Below are positions 62,000-64,000 of a stretch of 64,000 bases of DNA, piece by piece. Origin of the DNA: Promerops cafer. Lineage: Eukaryota; Chordata; Aves; Passeriformes; Nectariniidae. Below the pieces are notes generated by a model. It was not told where the DNA came from, searched no databases, and worked only from the letters and a program-made list of their open reading frames with translations. The translations under genes were made by a program, and so were the position numbers. The stretch's first letter is position 1. The number at the start of each line of letters is the position of its first letter. The stretch is from contig VZSE01010764.1 of NCBI GenBank assembly GCA_013398275.1, forward strand, positions 840,787 through 904,786, in the 5' to 3' direction.

Positions 62000-64000
62000 G
62001 TCGGATGAATCCTACCCAGATGGCTTTTGGCTGTGTTTGTACACAGAGCTCAGCACAGGGGGGCCGTATCCTCAGTCACCGTGGATGTTACTGTGATATA
62101 AATAATACCACCACCACCACGACTGCGGGCACGCACTGTACATCCCTCGCCATTCCAGCTCCACAGACATACATCTAACCATCTTCTGGGCTTCCATATG
62201 TATTTGTTAATATAAGGGGGCAGATGTGTGTGGGTGAGTGAGTGTATGGTGTCCTGTATGAATAGGTTGAGATGGGCTGATATCATCAGACAGCTCTTCT
62301 GCATCCTGATTGATTGAGGTGTTCTGTTTCCACATTAACTTGCAATAAAGTGCTCTCTGATGCCGATATGCATTCATCATGTGCAATTGTGGAGATTGTT
62401 TATAACTTAATTTACTCCAAGGTAATGATGATTATATCTAAATATTTATGGAGAGGTCAGTGCAAGTAAATTTCTCAGTAATTTTGTTTTGCTTTTCTTT
62501 TCTTCCTCTTTTCTTCAGCCAGCCAAATTATCTCAATGCTCCCTACAGACCTTCTGCTAATTCCTTTGTTTGCAGTGACAGTTAGTGGAGAAAGAAGGCT
62601 GATTAACTGCAGGCAGCCTCTGTGTTGAGCAAGCCAGCAGCCTAACCAGAGGTGCACGCCGAGTCTCTGCCTTTTATTTTAATTTTGACCTGCAGGAATG
62701 TCATGGGCCAGAGCTGTCTATTAGGATATATCTGAATCGTGTGTGTGTTTGTGTGAGTTAGCAATGCTAAGCAAAGCTTCCCACTAACACTGTTAAAATT
62801 GATACTTTCTGCAGACATGAGAGGGGGTGGCATCTATGCAGCACTGGCTCATCTGATAATGATCTCTCAGTGCAGACCATGGGTGACCATTTATAGGGTG
62901 GGCTCAGTCAGGAAATTGAGTTATTTATGGCACCTTGGGGTGTTTGTTAATTTTGGGGTGTGGGCTTCTTCCTCCATTTCTTCTGCTTCTTCTTTCTCCA
63001 TGCTCTTTTTCTCATGTGATATAGTCCACTAAGGGGATTCTATCTCTTCTAGGAGGATTTAGCCCAGTGGGGCTATGGTCTGTAGATGATTCCCAGCCTG
63101 TCTGCTAATATTTAGGACTGACTGGCACTGGAATTTTTCACCCAGGAATTTTTTGAGGCAGTGTGGAAAATGGACCATTTCGTTATCTCTGAGGGAATAG
63201 GAATTTCACAATATTGACATGAAACAGCTGAGAGGATGTTTCATTTTGATGTCTTATGAAAAACATCTGTGGATCCCTGAGCTTCTTGTCTCCCCCTGTT
63301 CCATATGCAGAGCTCCAACACATCACATTATCCCTCTCCTTCTTCTCCTCCTTCAGCCATGTCTGTGTACTCGTGTGACCCCGAGGACTGTGATTTGTGC
63401 AGGAGATTTTGTCATTAGGCAAGCAATGAACCTCAACTGTGTCCCTCAGGCAAGTCAGGCAATGGGATGCCTGGATCCATGATGAGTGGTGAACCCAGAA
63501 AGAAGATGGATGCTTATATCCTCAATCCCATGAAGGTGGCACTTGATGGGATTGAGGATAAGGGTGGGTGATATGGGTCTGTAGGATCTGATTGTAGCTG
63601 GATGTCTCGTGCTCTCTTGGACATCAGCATCAGCTCAGGACAATTCATTTCTGCTCAAGAGGTGCAGCCACCCACCAGGCAATGGCTGTTGTCAGCTTTG
63701 ACGGCTGGCAGTGGATATGAGATGTGGCAGTTTTGGACCTAAATGCTCTGCAGAAAGATGCTGCAGCCTTCCCTTGAGTTTGGCCCCCACTGGTGCTCTT
63801 CTTGCTGCATCCTATCACAGTGGTTCACGTTACCTTTAGAATTTACCCTCATCCTGCTTTAAATACTGCTTTACATCCATCCCTGGCATTAACTCTTCAA
63901 ATATTTTCTCCATTTCTTTTTTCCAGTTCTATTTTCCCTGGAGGAGCAGTAGAAGCCCAGCAGCCATGCCTTCCTGAGCAAGGACCACTGCCTTTTATCC
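62000..64000. other. Intergenic, no gene seen up to the window edge
   Basis: Contains a short CCA repeat (62106-62119), an AT-rich motif-dense block at 62330-62470 and a perfect hairpin at 63517-63560. No exon is recognised before the end. Confidence 0.55.
63517..63560. repeat. Perfect inverted repeat, 15-bp arms
   Basis: The left arm tatcctcaatcccat (63517-63531) and right arm atgggattgaggata (63546-63560) are exact reverse complements around a 14-bp loop. If transcribed, this would fold into a stable stem-loop, although the stem is shorter than that of a usual microRNA precursor. Confidence 0.9.

Noticed and set aside
63517..63560. MicroRNA precursor at the 15-bp hairpin
   Set aside because: The stem is too short for a canonical precursor of about 22 paired bases per arm. 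I keep it only as an unexplained hairpin.
1..64000. tRNA or rRNA genes, CRISPR arrays, operons, LTR retroviral genes
   Set aside because: No cloverleaf with A/B boxes, no regularly spaced repeats, no prokaryote-like gene packing and no gag/pol/env-like frames were seen by eye on either strand.

Overview
The window is nuclear DNA from a sauropsid, almost certainly a bird. It is moderately AT-rich and CpG-poor, with long spliced introns. Its only recognisable interspersed repeats are CR1 LINE fragments, carrying the terminal signature seen as tcatagaatcatagaat (antisense) or gattctatga/gattctgtg (sense). There are no bacterial or phage features, and nearly every open reading frame is a chance one.

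One protein-coding gene is recognisable: the 3' end of XYLB (xylulokinase), on the + strand. Four intact coding exons lie at 12955-13013, 16858-16945, 19150-19244 and 26912-26995. Each junction is GT-AG and the reading phases match across every junction. Together they encode the C-terminal end of the FGGY-kinase fold, including the ATGGASHN nucleotide-binding segment, and end at a TAG at 26993. A likely poly(A) signal (ATTAAA, 27176) with a GT-rich element behind it gives a short 3' UTR. Positions 1-12954 are the 3' part of one large XYLB intron; I found no earlier exon there.

From about 27.2 kb to the end (about 36.8 kb) I find no supportable exon. This stretch holds CR1 fragments in both orientations (28.9-29.4, 30.2, 33.7, 36.0-36.5, 39.5-40.1, 41.7-42.1, 48.6-49.2 kb), a pyrimidine pentanucleotide repeat block next to a one-base assembly gap (40.07-40.33 kb), a GT/TA microsatellite (46.4 kb), two perfect inverted repeats (57.73 and 63.53 kb), local CpG clusters (43.1-43.3, 60.3-60.5, 61.64-62.0 kb) and several AT-rich blocks dense in homeodomain- and octamer-like motifs that could be conserved enhancers. 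In human the gene after XYLB is ACVR2B. If synteny holds, this desert is the XYLB-ACVR2B interval and its CpG clusters and AT-rich blocks are candidate regulatory DNA for that neighbour; this is inference.

I found no operon, CRISPR array, RNA gene or convincing new multi-gene system. The items most worth checking are the two perfect hairpins, the CpG clusters, the internally deleted CR1 copy and the AT-rich motif clusters.
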